Shown here one piece after another: positions 1 to 8,605 of a stretch of 64,000 nucleotides of DNA; the first letter of the stretch is position 1; each line of letters starts with the position of its first letter. A program made the position numbers and the translations under genes. This DNA is from Solwaraspora sp. WMMD406 (GTDB lineage Bacteria > Actinomycetota > Actinomycetes > Mycobacteriales > Micromonosporaceae), in contig NZ_JARUBF010000001.1 of NCBI RefSeq assembly GCF_029626025.1, positions 4,992,001 through 5,056,000 on the forward strand. The letters are read 5' to 3'. The notes below the pieces were generated by a model that worked only from the letters and a program-made list of their open reading frames with translations, ran no database searches and was not told the origin of the DNA.

Positions 1-1
1 C

Positions 2-592
2 GTCTCCGCGGTCAGGTCCGGCTCCGTGATCGACCGGATCGCCACCGCGTTCAGCCAGTTGTGGGTCTCGGTCCCGGACTTCTGGAGCGGGATCATGTAC
101 ATCCTGCTCTTCGCTCTGGTGCTGGGCTGGCTCCCGGCGTCCGGCTACGTCTCGCCGATCGACGATCCGGTCCGGGCGCTGCGACATCTGATCCTGCCGG
201 CGTTGACCGTCGGACTGATCTCGGGGTCGGTGCTGACCCGGTTCGTCCGCTCGGCGGTGCTGGAGGCGATGCAGCAGGACTACGCCCGTACCGCCCGGGC
301 CAAAGGGCTCAGTCGCTGGCGGACGGTACGCCGGCACGTGCTGCCCAACGCCTGGATCTCCATCGTCACCGCGGTCGGCCTGCAACTCGGGTTCCTGCTC
401 GGCGGCGTCGTGGTGGTCGAGGTCATCTTCGAATGGCCGGGCCTGGGCCGGCTCGCCTACGACGCGGTCATCCGCCGCGACTACAGTCTGCTGCAGGGCG
501 CGGTGCTGGTGATCGCGATGATGTTCCTGCTGGTCAACTTCCTGGTCGACCTGCTCTACAGCTACCTCGATCCCCGGGTACGGCATCGATGA
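2..592 (+). CDS. dppB: ABC transporter permease, DppB/OppB type (5' truncated)
   Basis: Inner-membrane permease of a peptide/nickel-type ABC importer, one of two channel subunits. The reading frame is open from base 2, so the gene starts left of the window. The GTG at 26 is an internal codon, because the residues before it (VSAVRSGS) match the usual permease sequence leading into a transmembrane helix. The EAA loop that contacts the ATPases is visible (EAMQQDYARTARAKG, then LPN), followed by the typical C-terminal end in FLVDLLYSYLDPR. The stop overlaps the next ATG as ATGA, so it is translationally coupled to the second permease. The transported substrate cannot be told because the binding protein lies outside the window. 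Confidence 0.93.
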   Translation, partial: VSAVRSGSVIDRIATAFSQLWVSVPDFWSGIMYILLFALVLGWLPASGYVSPIDDPVRALRHLILPALTVGLISGSVLTRFVRSAVLEAMQQDYARTARAKGLSRWRTVRRHVLPNAWISIVTAVGLQLGFLLGGVVVVEVIFEWPGLGRLAYDAVIRRDYSLLQGAVLVIAMMFLLVNFLVDLLYSYLDPRVRHR

Positions 593-1449
593 CCCGTCGC
601 GTGTTCGCCGTACTGCTGCGCAACCGGCTCGCTGTCGCCGGGCTGGTGGTGCTCGCCGGGTTGGCAGTCGTCGCCGCTTTCGGCGCGATGCTGGCACCGT
701 ACGATCCCAACGCGGTCGACGTGCCCGGCCGCCTCGCGGCGCCGTCGCCGGACCACCTGTTCGGCACCGACAACCTCGGCCGTGACGTGTTCAGCCGGGT
801 GCTGGTCGGTGCCCGGGTGTCGCTGCGGGTCGGTTTCGTCGCGGTCGGCATCTCGTTGACCGCCGGCCTGGTGATCGGGCTGGTCGCCGGCTTCTACTCC
901 GGCCCGGCGGACTCGCTGTTGATGCGGACCATGGACGTGCTGTTCGCCTTTCCGGCGATCCTGCTCGCCATCGCGGTGCTGGCCATCCTCGGCCCCGGCA
1001 TCACCAACGCCATGATCGCCATCGGCATCGTCTACACCCCGATCTTCGCCCGGATCGTGCGGGCCGCGACGACCGTCGTCGCCACCGAGACGTACGTCCG
1101 GGCGGCCCGCGCGATCGGCGCGTCCGACCTGCGGATCCTGCTGCGGCACGTGCTGCCGAACATCACCGCCCCGGTGATCGTGCAGACCTCGCTGAGCCTG
1201 GCGTTCGCGATCCTGGCCGAAGCCGCGCTCTCCTTCCTCGGTCTCGGCGTGCAACGACCCGATCCCGCCTGGGGACGGATGCTCGCCGAAGGGCGTGAGT
1301 TCGTCAGTCAGGCACCGTGGATGGGGATCTTCCCCGGCCTGGCGGTCTTCTGCACCGTGCTGGCGTTCAACGTGGTCGGGGACGCGCTGCGCGACGCGCT
1401 GGACCCGCGCCAGCGGTCGGTCATCGAGTCGAGAGGACGAACGGGTTGA
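589..1449 (+). CDS. dppC: ABC transporter permease, DppC/OppC type
   Basis: Second membrane subunit of the peptide-type ABC importer, 286 residues, a normal family length. An N-terminal helix (about residues 12-35) is followed by the conserved LAPYDPN and HLFGTDNLGRDVFSR segment typical of DppC, then further membrane helices and an EAA loop (ETYVRAARAIGASDLRIL, LPN). The ATG overlaps the upstream permease stop by four bases. The stop TGA overlaps the TTG start proposed for the next gene. Family and operon position make the class secure; the substrate is unknown. Confidence 0.95.
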   Translation: MTRRVFAVLLRNRLAVAGLVVLAGLAVVAAFGAMLAPYDPNAVDVPGRLAAPSPDHLFGTDNLGRDVFSRVLVGARVSLRVGFVAVGISLTAGLVIGLVAGFYSGPADSLLMRTMDVLFAFPAILLAIAVLAILGPGITNAMIAIGIVYTPIFARIVRAATTVVATETYVRAARAIGASDLRILLRHVLPNITAPVIVQTSLSLAFAILAEAALSFLGLGVQRPDPAWGRMLAEGREFVSQAPWMGIFPGLAVFCTVLAFNVVGDALRDALDPRQRSVIESRGRTG

Positions 1450-2510
1450 CGGACGCGGTGACGAACGGGATGACAGACACGCTGACGGACCGGACACCGG
1501 ACGCGGTGCCCTCGGCGGCACCGGTGTTGTCGGTCCGCGACCTGAGCGTCTCGATCGGCACCCGACGCGGCGTCGCCCGAGTGGTCAACGGCGTCAGCTA
1601 CGACGTACGGGCCGGGCAGACCCTGGCGATCGTCGGCGAATCCGGTTCCGGCAAGACCGTGGCCGCGTTGGCGGTGATGCGACTGCTGGACCCACCGGCG
1701 AAGGTCAGCGGCGAGGTGCTGCTCGACGGCGTCGATCTGCTGAAAGCCTCGGAACGCCAGCTGTGCCGGATCCGGGGCAACCGGATCGCGATGATCTTCC
1801 AAGACCCGATGACCTCGCTCAACCCGGTGAAGACCATCGGCTCCCAGCTGATCGAACCGCTCCAGCTGCACCAGCGCACGACCGGCTCGGCGGCCCGGGA
1901 CCGGGCGGCCGAACTGCTCGATCTGGTCGGCATCCCGGCGGCCCGGCACCGGCTGGACGACTACCCGCACCACTTCTCCGGTGGGATGCGCCAACGGGTG
2001 ATGATCGCGATGGCGTTGGCCTGCGAGCCTCGGGTGCTGCTCGCCGACGAGGCCACCACGGCGCTCGACGTCACCACCCAGGCGCAGATCATCGACCTGG
2101 TCGCCGGCCTGCAGCAACGGCTCGGGCTGGCGGTCGTCTGGATCACCCACGACCTGGGCGTGGTGGCCGGGATCGCCGACCGGGTGGCGGTCATGTACGC
2201 CGGCCGGATCCTGGAGGAAGGGCCGGTCGACGCGGTGTACGGCGCGCCCGGGCACCCGTACACTATCGGGTTGCTGGCCGCGGTGCCCCGCGTCGGCGCC
2301 GAACGACCCCGCCGGCTGCGGACCATCCCTGGTCTGCCGCCCGACCCGGTGGCGCTGCCGCCGGGCTGCCCGTTCTGGCCGCGCTGCGAATACCGCGAGG
2401 ACGCGCGGGCCGCCACCGAGGTGCCGCCGGCCCGGCTGGTCGGCCCCGACCACCGGGTGGCCTGTTTCTACGACGTCGAGGACGGCCGGCATGACGCAGC
2501 CCACGACTGA
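1446..2510 (+). CDS. dppD: ABC transporter ATP-binding protein, DppD/OppD type
   Basis: ATPase of the peptide importer, about 354 residues. Walker A is GESGSGKT, the Q-loop lies in [11 protein letters not shown], the signature is FSGGMRQR and Walker B is [12 protein letters not shown]. The C-terminal oligopeptide/dipeptide extension with its cysteine pair (GCPFWPRC) is present. I choose TTG at 1446, which overlaps the permease stop as TTGA and follows a GAGAGGA ribosome site; GTG at 1458 and ATG at 1470 are alternatives. The 3' end overlaps the second ATPase gene by 20 bases. It forms a heterodimeric ATPase with the next gene product. Confidence 0.93.
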   Translation: MTDAVTNGMTDTLTDRTPDAVPSAAPVLSVRDLSVSIGTRRGVARVVNGVSYDVRAGQTLAIVGESGSGKTVAALAVMRLLDPPAKVSGEVLLDGVDLLKASERQLCRIRGNRIAMIFQDPMTSLNPVKTIGSQLIEPLQLHQRTTGSAARDRAAELLDLVGIPAARHRLDDYPHHFSGGMRQRVMIAMALACEPRVLLADEATTALDVTTQAQIIDLVAGLQQRLGLAVVWITHDLGVVAGIADRVAVMYAGRILEEGPVDAVYGAPGHPYTIGLLAAVPRVGAERPRRLRTIPGLPPDPVALPPGCPFWPRCEYREDARAATEVPPARLVGPDHRVACFYDVEDGRHDAAHD

Positions 2511-3576
2511 ATCGACGCTGCTACGGGTGACCGACCTGCGGGTGCACTTCCCGCCGCGCGGCGGTCGACCGCGCCGGACCGGGCGGCCGGCCCGTTTCCC
2601 GGTCAGGCAGCTGGCCCGTCTCCCAGACAGGCAGCTGGCCCGTCTCCCGGCCGGTCGGTCGACCCGGCCGGGGCGCGGCGCGATACGCGCCGTCGACGGG
2701 GTCAGTTTCGACGTCGCCCGAGGCGAGACCCTCGGCCTGGTCGGGGAATCCGGGTGCGGCAAAAGCACCACCGGGTTGGCGCTGCTGCGGTTGATCGAGC
2801 CGACCGCCGGTCAGGTCACACTGGACGGTGTCGACCTCACCGGGCTCAACCGGTGGCAGCTGCGGCGGACCCGCCGCCACGTCGCGATGATCTTCCAGGA
2901 TCCGTACGCGTCGTTGGATCCCCGGATGTCGATCGGGTCGATCGTCGCCGAGCCGCTGCTGGTGCATCGCCTGCACCGGGGATCCCGCGCCCGCCGGCAC
3001 CGCGTCGGTGAACTGCTCGAACTGGTCGGTCTCGATCCGGGCCACGCGCACCGGCATCCCCACGAGTTCTCCGGCGGCCAGCGACAACGGATCGGGATCG
3101 CCCGCGCGCTGGCCAGCGAACCGCAACTGATCATCGCCGACGAGCCGATCGCCGCCCTGGACGTGTCGATCCAGGCACAGATCATCAACCTGCTCGAAGA
3201 CCTGCGCGACGAGCTGGGGGTGGCGCTGCTGTTCATCGCCCACGATCTGGCCGCCGTCGGGCATCTCAGCGACCGGGTCGCCGTGATGTACCTGGGACGG
3301 ATCGTGGAGATCGCCGACCGGGCCACCCTGTTCGCGCGCCCTGCCCACCCGTACACCCGGGCGCTGTTGTCGGCGGTGCCGGTGCCGGATCCGGGTACCG
3401 AACGTGGTCGGGAGCGGATCATCCTCCATGGTGCGGTCCCCTCCCCCGCCGACCCACCGAGCGGCTGCCGATTCCGTACCCGCTGCCCGGCCGCGTTCGA
3501 CAGGTGCGCCGTCGACGACCCGGCGCTGACCGTACGCGGCGACAGCCATTCGGCCGCCTGCCATCTGTCGGACTGA
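2491..3576 (+). CDS. dppF: ABC transporter ATP-binding protein, DppF/OppF type
   Basis: Second ATPase of the importer, 361 residues. Walker A GESGCGKS, signature FSGGQRQR and Walker [13 protein letters not shown] are intact, and the C-terminal extension GCRFRTRC is present. Between the first beta strand (about residue 15) and the strand before Walker A (about residue 65) there is an Arg/Pro-rich insert made of an imperfect repeat of RQLARLP. Normal family members have a shorter loop at this point. The catalytic parts look intact, so the gene is probably functional. It is the last gene of the operon; the next gene is convergent. Confidence 0.93.
   Translation: MTQPTTESTLLRVTDLRVHFPPRGGRPRRTGRPARFPVRQLARLPDRQLARLPAGRSTRPGRGAIRAVDGVSFDVARGETLGLVGESGCGKSTTGLALLRLIEPTAGQVTLDGVDLTGLNRWQLRRTRRHVAMIFQDPYASLDPRMSIGSIVAEPLLVHRLHRGSRARRHRVGELLELVGLDPGHAHRHPHEFSGGQRQRIGIARALASEPQLIIADEPIAALDVSIQAQIINLLEDLRDELGVALLFIAHDLAAVGHLSDRVAVMYLGRIVEIADRATLFARPAHPYTRALLSAVPVPDPGTERGRERIILHGAVPSPADPPSGCRFRTRCPAAFDRCAVDDPALTVRGDSHSAACHLSD
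2591..2650. repeat. 24-bp imperfect tandem repeat inside dppF
   Basis: Two complete 24-base units (2591-2614 and 2615-2638) and half of a third follow each other in frame. Each unit encodes eight residues around the core RQLARLP. They fall in a surface loop before Walker A. Confidence 0.8.
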
Positions 3577-3644
3577 TCACCCCGACCTCGGACGGAGCAG
3601 CCGTGCCGACCGCTGCTCGTCGTCCGGTCGTGACCGGCCGAAAT

Positions 3645-4958
3645 CTACTGGGAGCCGGATCCGTGATCACCGGACTGTGGCTCAGCGGAGCCGGGTCCGA
3701 CGGCGTCGAGCGTGGCGGCATCGATACGGCGCCTCAGGTGGGACCGGTCCGGCTCGGTACCGGCCAGGTCGAGCGCCTGCCGGTAGGCGGCCACCGCCTC
3801 GGCGTGACGACCGAGACGGTGGAGCAACTCGGCCCGGGTCGACGGGTACAGGTGATAGTCACGAAGTTGGGGATCGTCCGCGAGCGCGTCGAGTAGGGCC
3901 AGCCCCGACTCGGGTCCGTCGCGCATGGCGACGGCCACCGCCCGGTTGAGCGCCACCACCGGAGACGGCACGACGGTGAGCAGGACGTCGTAGAGCGCCA
4001 CGATCTGTGGCCAGTCCGTGCTGGCCAGATCGCTGGCTTCGTCATGCAGGGCGGCGATCGCGGCCTGCAGACCGTACGACCCGGGCGCGCCGCCGCTCAA
4101 CGCGGTCCGGGTCAGCTCCCGGCCTTCGTCAATCATGGGCCGGTCCCAGAGCCGGCGGTCCTGCTCGTCGAGCAGCACGATCTCGCCACCCGGGCCGGTC
4201 CGGGCGTGTCTGCGGGCGTGCACCAGCAGCATCAGCCCGAGCAGTCCGGCAATCTCCCGCTGCTCGGGTAACAGGCGGCGCAGGATCCTGGCCAGCCGGA
4301 TCGCCTCCTCGGCCAGGTCCCATCGCTGCAGGTGCGGGCCGGCGCTGGCGGCGTAGCCCTCGGTGAAGATCGAGTAGACGCACTGCAGGACTCCGGGAAG
4401 CCGTGCGGGCAGTTCGTCCGTTCCGGGCACCCGGAACGGAATTCGGGCGTCGCGGATCTTCCGTTTGGCGCGCACGATGCGCTGGGCCATCGTGGCGGTC
4501 GGCACCAGAAACGCCCGGGCCACCTCCGGGGTGGTCAGGCCGGCCAGGCACCGCAGGGTCAACGCGATCCGGTCGGCTGCCGGCAACGCCGGATGGGCAC
4601 AGGTGAAGAAGAGGGCGAGTCGGTCGTCGGGCAGCTCCCGGTCGGCGTCGGCGGCTGGTGCGGGCGCGGCCCGGTCGGCTTCGGCCTGCAGGATCGCGAT
4701 TCGCGTGGCGAGGTTGCGGTCGCGGCGCAGCCGGTCCACCGCTCGTCGTCGGGCGGTGGTCTGCAGCCACGCGCCGGGTCGGGTCGGCACACCGGTGGCC
4801 GGCCAGTGCACCAGCGCGGCTTCGACGGCCTCGGCCGCCACCTCCTCCGCCAGGTGCAGATCACCGAACCGGCGAACCAGGCTGGCCAGCAGGCGGCCGT
4901 GTTCCTCCCGGAACACGGCCTCGACCGACGTGTACGCGGCCGTCACCTGCCGGACCAT
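3645..4958 (-). CDS. ECF42-type RNA polymerase sigma factor
   Basis: Alternative sigma factor of 437 residues with a long C-terminal extension. Sigma-70 region 2 lies near residues 12-80 (REEHGRLLASLVRRFGD, then PGAWLQTTARRRAVDRLRR) and region 4 near 115-165 (LTTPEVARAFLVPTATMAQR). About 260 further residues have the helical repeat character of the DUF6596 extension seen in ECF42 sigma factors. ATG at 4958 begins five bases after the stop of the DGPF/YCII gene, which is the established partner family of ECF42, so the two form an operon. No anti-sigma gene is present, as expected for this group, whose C-terminus is thought to act as the control domain. Confidence 0.92.
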   Translation of the reverse strand: MVRQVTAAYTSVEAVFREEHGRLLASLVRRFGDLHLAEEVAAEAVEAALVHWPATGVPTRPGAWLQTTARRRAVDRLRRDRNLATRIAILQAEADRAAPAPAADADRELPDDRLALFFTCAHPALPAADRIALTLRCLAGLTTPEVARAFLVPTATMAQRIVRAKRKIRDARIPFRVPGTDELPARLPGVLQCVYSIFTEGYAASAGPHLQRWDLAEEAIRLARILRRLLPEQREIAGLLGLMLLVHARRHARTGPGGEIVLLDEQDRRLWDRPMIDEGRELTRTALSGGAPGSYGLQAAIAALHDEASDLASTDWPQIVALYDVLLTVVPSPVVALNRAVAVAMRDGPESGLALLDALADDPQLRDYHLYPSTRAELLHRLGRHAEAVAAYRQALDLAGTEPDRSHLRRRIDAATLDAVGPGSAEPQSGDHGSGSQ

Positions 4959-4962
4959 CAGC

Positions 4963-5313
4963 TCACAGCCCGAACTCGGCGATCGGCCGGACCTGGACCG
5001 ATCCACCGTCACGGGCACCGGGCGAGCGGGCGGCCCACTCCAGCGCGGCGTCCAGATCCGGTACGTCGATCACGTCGTAGCCGCCGAGGACCTCGCGGGT
5101 CTCGGCGAACGGCCCGTCCGTGACGATCCGTTCACCGTCCGGGCCCAGCCGCAGCGACGTGCACGTCGTCAGGTCCCGCAACGCGTGTCCGCTGACCCAC
5201 ACACCGGCGTCCTTCATTTCCTTGTCGAAGCTCATCCAGTCCTCGACCGTGCAGCTGGGCTCGGACTGGCCGTCGCCCTCGGTCGGACTGACGAACAGCA
5301 GCATGTACTTCAT
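4963..5313 (-). CDS. YCII-related DGPF-domain protein
   Basis: Small cytoplasmic protein of 116 residues of the YCII/DGPF family, beginning MKYMLLFVSP and carrying the signature VTDGPFAETREVLGGY. The family is almost always encoded beside ECF42 sigma factors, as here. The biochemical role is not established; the fold resembles muconolactone isomerase. A run with GGAGA lies just upstream of the ATG. It is the first gene of the pair, so the sigma factor is probably coupled to its translation. Confidence 0.92.
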   Translation of the reverse strand: MKYMLLFVSPTEGDGQSEPSCTVEDWMSFDKEMKDAGVWVSGHALRDLTTCTSLRLGPDGERIVTDGPFAETREVLGGYDVIDVPDLDAALEWAARSPGARDGGSVQVRPIAEFGL

Positions 5314-5413
5314 CGTGGTCTCCTCACCCGCGTGGCTGGTTGCCGTACGAGATGACGACGATCGGCGGGCGGGTGAATCGACACCGACCGGCGACCGGAT
5401 TCGCGCAGGTCGG

Positions 5414-6043
5414 CTAACCGTACGTCGGGCGCTGCGGCCAGCCGGCCGGGGAGTCCTCCCACTCCTCCTGCCGCCCGTACGGGGTCAGGTCGAGTACATT
5501 GCGCGCGAACTGCAGCCGGTCCACGCCCCGCGCGTAGGTGTGGTAGGTCCGGTAGACGTCGGTGCCGTCGCGGAGGAAGACGTTGAGCATGAATCCTCCG
5601 CCGGCCCCGCAGTCGTCCGAGAAGGTGGTCCCCCGGGACGACACGAACGGCATCGTCCAGCCCATCTGCGCCTTCTTCGCCTGGATCTGGGCAAGGGGCA
5701 TGTTGGAGATCGTCACCCAGGTGACACTTTTCTTCGCCATCTTGTCGAGCGCGCCCGGTGGGATGTTGTTGGTGAATTCGGTGCAGCCTGGGCAGAACCG
5801 GTCCGGCCCGGTGTCCATGAACTGGTAGGCGACCAGTTGGTTCCGGCCGTCGAACAGGTCGACCAGGGTGGCGGGCCCGCCGGGTGTGTCGAAGACGTAG
5901 TCGGTGCGGAACGGCACCATCGGCAGCCGGCGCCGCTGCGCGGCGAGGGCGTCGAGCGCGCGCGTAGCCTCCTTCTCGGCCTTGAGCAGCTCTTCGCGAG
6001 CGTGTTCCCATTCCGCTGCGGAAACGATCCGTGGTTTCTCCAT
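5414..6043 (-). CDS. DUF899 thioredoxin-like protein
   Basis: About 209 residues of the DUF899 family, which has a thioredoxin-like fold and unknown function. Recognisable parts are the N-terminal helix KEATRALDALAAQRRRLP, the segment LVDLFDGRNQLVAYQFM and the motif CPGCTEFTNN, whose paired cysteines may be redox-active. I start at ATG 6043 because MEKPRIVSAAEW matches the usual N-terminus. ATG 6064 has a GAGGG just upstream and is an alternative. The gene follows the ECF42 pair on the same strand about 100 bases upstream, but a functional link is not shown. Confidence 0.88.
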   Translation of the reverse strand: MEKPRIVSAAEWEHAREELLKAEKEATRALDALAAQRRRLPMVPFRTDYVFDTPGGPATLVDLFDGRNQLVAYQFMDTGPDRFCPGCTEFTNNIPPGALDKMAKKSVTWVTISNMPLAQIQAKKAQMGWTMPFVSSRGTTFSDDCGAGGGFMLNVFLRDGTDVYRTYHTYARGVDRLQFARNVLDLTPYGRQEEWEDSPAGWPQRPTYG

Positions 6044-6167
6044 GGTTGACCATTGTGCGCCCATCGGCCCTCGTCTCGCGCGGCGAAGCGGCGTCGTGTC
6101 GGCTGGCGGCTGGCGGCTCAGTCGAGAGCCGCCGGTCCGGGCCGGTGCACGGGGCACGACCGCGCGT

Positions 6168-6758
6168 TCACCGCGTTTCGGCGAGGATGGCGTAGAGCTT
6201 GCGACGGGTTTCGTCGAGCACCTGCAGTGCCCGGTCGCGTTGGTCGGCGGTGCCGTTGAGCATGACGTGACGCAATGCGTGCATCGCCTGTGCCCCCGCG
6301 TCGCGGATACCCTGCCAACTGTCGATCGTTTCCGGCGCGAGTTCCGCCCAGGGTGGGGTCTCGGCCGCCTGCTCCGCCTCGGGGCGTCCCGCCTCGGTCA
6401 GGGCGTACTGCTTGCGGCTTCCGCCGGTGGTGTCGGCGATGCCGATCACCAGCCCTTCGTCCTCCAGCAGTTGCAGGGTCGGGTAGATCGATCCCGGGCT
6501 CGGCCGCCAGGCTCCGCCGGTGCGGGAGTCGAGTTCCTGGATCATCTCGTAGCCGTGCATCGGGCCTTCGACCAGCAGGGCGAGGACCGCGGCCCGGACG
6601 TTCGGGCGGCGCCGGCCTCTGCCGCCCCGGCCGCCCCGACCGCCGTGGGGACCGCCTGGACCGAACCCGGGTCCGAATCCCGGCCCGAAGGGTGGGAAGC
6701 CGAATCCGCCGCGCATCCATGCTCCCGGGCCTCCGGGGAAGCGGTGGTGAGACTTCAT
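6168..6758 (-). CDS. PadR family transcriptional regulator
   Basis: DNA-binding repressor of 196 residues. A Gly/Phe/Arg-rich N-terminal tail (about residues 4-50, with GPGFGPGFGPGG and GGRGGRGGRGRRR) precedes a PadR winged helix (VLALLVEGPMHGYEMIQ, SPGSIYPTLQLLEDEGLV, RKQYALTEAGR) and a C-terminal helical dimerisation part. Such tails are common in actinobacterial PadR proteins. ATG 6758 follows a strong GGAGG site. The AT-rich palindrome at 6791-6802, 33 bases upstream, is a likely autoregulatory operator. The target genes are not evident. Confidence 0.93.
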   Translation of the reverse strand: MKSHHRFPGGPGAWMRGGFGFPPFGPGFGPGFGPGGPHGGRGGRGGRGRRRPNVRAAVLALLVEGPMHGYEMIQELDSRTGGAWRPSPGSIYPTLQLLEDEGLVIGIADTTGGSRKQYALTEAGRPEAEQAAETPPWAELAPETIDSWQGIRDAGAQAMHALRHVMLNGTADQRDRALQVLDETRRKLYAILAETR

Positions 6759-6790
6759 GAGGAACCTCCAAGGATGTCGTTGATACGCCA

Positions 6791-6802
6791 ACGATATATC
6801 GT
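6791..6802. promoter_or_regulatory. Perfect palindrome ACGATATATCGT, candidate PadR operator
   Basis: A 12-base perfect palindrome rich in A and T, in otherwise very GC-rich DNA, 33 bases upstream of the padR start. PadR proteins usually bind short palindromes over their own promoter. The assignment is by position and symmetry only. Confidence 0.6.
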
Positions 6803-6917
6803 GAGACTGTCGCCGACAAGCGGCAGGTCTACTCCATCGAGGGCGGCACAGGCACCGAGCCACCAGACAAACCGGAACAAGGCACCGAGCCACCGAACAG
6901 GCCGGCAGACATGCGGA

Positions 6918-6948
6918 CGGACCCGTCCAACGGCGTTGGACGGGTCCG
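6918..6948 (-). terminator. Strong hairpin downstream of the pectate lyase gene
   Basis: Complementary arms CGGACCCGTCCAACG (6918-6932) and CGTTGGACGGGTCCG (6934-6948) form a near-perfect stem beginning 17 bases after the lyase stop codon. No long U tract follows, as is usual in actinobacteria. Confidence 0.8.
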
Positions 6949-6964
6949 CGCTCGGCGACGATGT

Positions 6965-8230
6965 CTACCGGTAGGTGAGGTCAGACGAGGAGTAGAGGCA
7001 GTTGGTCCCGTCCGCGCCGGTGCCGACCTGGGTCGGTTCATTGCCGCTGCTGTTACCGTTGTACTTGCGGCAGATCACCATCGACCGGCTCGAGTCGTTG
7101 ACGATCGTGATACCGCTGAATCGTGCGGTGTCTCCGTAGTTCACGTTGATGCCGGCGACCGTGCTGCCCGGCCGGGTCAGCGTGACGTTGCGGATGACGA
7201 CGGCACGGCGGTGCTGCGTCGAGCAGTTGCCGCAGGATCGGTAGAAGGTGCCGAAGTTGCTGGCCTGGAAGTTCTGGATGGTCAGCGTACCCGGACCGTT
7301 GTGCTGGAAGACCTTGTCACTAGCGGATCGGGCCCCACCGCCGTCCACCAGGAAGCTCGGGTTGCCGCTGCCGCGGAAGGTCGCGGCGTCCTCGCCGACG
7401 TCCTCCCACCACACGTTGCGCAAGGTACATGGGCCGGAGCAGTGCACGCCGTCGCCGGCCGGCGCGCCGATGATGACGTTCTGCAGGGTGGCCCCGGCGG
7501 CGAGCTGGAACACCGGATCCTGACTCTCCTCCTGGCCTCCGTCACCGATGCAGCAGTAGCGACGCATGCCACCGTCGAGCGTCCCGGACACCTGAATCGT
7601 TCCGTTGACGTTGACCTGTCCGGTCGGGGTCGGCCACGAGTTGCTCGGCGGTGGGGTGGGATTACCGCCGCCGACGGTGTTCAGCTGCCACTGCTGGTTC
7701 CAGCCGTTGAGGTCGGTGTAGCCGGCGAGGGTGCCGCCGTCAGCGGTTGACCATTCCCATACGTCGATGGCCTTGTTGCTATGACGGTTGATGAAGCGGA
7801 CGTAGCCGCTGTCGGAGTCGGCGAGGCGGAAGTGTTGACGGGTGGCACCGTTGTCGGGGTTCTGGATGAGTGCGGTGCCATCGTTGGCGTCGGGGAGTTC
7901 GAGGTACTTGCCGCTGTGCACAGAGCGGATCTTGTAGTAACCGCTGCCAACGTCGACGAAGCGCCACTGCTGGACGGCGAGGTCGTTGCGGGTCCACTGG
8001 ACGATGGGCGCGCCGTCGTTGGTGGCCCAGCCGTAGAGATCCATGGCTTTGTTGCTGTGCCGGTTGACGAAGACGTAGGTGGCGTTGGTGTCGACGGTGG
8101 CGGCGGATGCGGTGGTGACACCGACCGCGCCGATGGCGGCGGTGGCGATCACGGCGGTGGCGCCGGCCAGGATCGCCATGCGCTGTCGACGTCGGCGGCC
8201 GCCGACGTCGACAGCCACGGATTGACTCAT
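6965..8230 (-). CDS. Secreted pectate lyase (PL3) with N-terminal ricin-type lectin module
   Basis: Extracellular pectin-degrading enzyme, 421 residues. A long signal peptide with twin arginines ends near ASAAT (residue 44). Residues about 48-185 form a ricin B-like module with repeated QQWRF, QHFRL and QQWQL ends and the repeated segment NRHSNKA. A Pro/Ser linker (PTPPPSNSWPTP) leads to a PL3-type beta-helix domain with conserved DGVHCSGPCTLRNVWWEDVG, FQHNGPGTLTIQNF and RAVVIRNV. The gene has a GGGAGGTAA ribosome site. A 12-base palindrome upstream looks like a LacI-type operator. It is separate from the copper operon on the same strand upstream. Confidence 0.92.
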   Translation of the reverse strand: MSQSVAVDVGGRRRRQRMAILAGATAVIATAAIGAVGVTTASAATVDTNATYVFVNRHSNKAMDLYGWATNDGAPIVQWTRNDLAVQQWRFVDVGSGYYKIRSVHSGKYLELPDANDGTALIQNPDNGATRQHFRLADSDSGYVRFINRHSNKAIDVWEWSTADGGTLAGYTDLNGWNQQWQLNTVGGGNPTPPPSNSWPTPTGQVNVNGTIQVSGTLDGGMRRYCCIGDGGQEESQDPVFQLAAGATLQNVIIGAPAGDGVHCSGPCTLRNVWWEDVGEDAATFRGSGNPSFLVDGGGARSASDKVFQHNGPGTLTIQNFQASNFGTFYRSCGNCSTQHRRAVVIRNVTLTRPGSTVAGINVNYGDTARFSGITIVNDSSRSMVICRKYNGNSSGNEPTQVGTGADGTNCLYSSSDLTYR

Positions 8231-8279
8231 GGTGCGTTACCTCCCGGGACGGATGACGTGACCCTAGGGTCAGGCGCGT

Positions 8280-8291
8280 GAAAGCGCTTTC
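8280..8291. promoter_or_regulatory. Palindrome GAAAGCGCTTTC, candidate LacI-family operator
   Basis: A perfect CG-centred 12-base palindrome 50 bases upstream of the pectate lyase start. Symmetry and centre match LacI-family operators that control sugar genes in actinobacteria. The cognate regulator is not in the immediate neighbourhood. Confidence 0.55.
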
Positions 8292-8390
8292 CAGGCATCG
8301 TATTGATGGTTCTCGATCTGGTCAACGTCTGGCCCGATCGCGGTCCGGGGTCGGGTCGGCCGGGCGACCGGACGACCGAGGGCACGCCGA

Positions 8391-8525
8391 TCAGCCGCCG
8401 ACGGCGGCCTGCGGGCCCGAGTAGCTGCTGTTCACGGTGATGTTGCCCCGCTGGACAAGCTCGCCCTCCTCGACGCAGTACGGGTCACGCACGTTGTCGT
8501 GGTAACTGTTCTCGTCGTCGACGCC
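8391..8525 (-). pseudogene. C-terminal remnant of a PL1 pectate lyase
   Basis: The 375-base gap between the pectate lyase and the DyP gene holds a short readable stretch on the minus strand containing ENSYHDNVRDPY, GELVQRGNITVNSSYSG and a stop at 8391. The phrases resemble the C-terminal strands of PL1 pectate lyases (family pattern N-Y-F-E-N-V then R-G-N). There is no start codon with a ribosome site, and upstream sequence does not continue the domain. I read it as the tail of a deleted lyase gene; the match is short and uncertain. Confidence 0.35.
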
Positions 8526-8605
8526 GCCGTCTCCGGCGGTGCGGTCGACGGCTTGGGTGCGGACATGCGCCCGCCGTGACCGGTGACGCGTCGGCGGGCG
8601 GGTGC

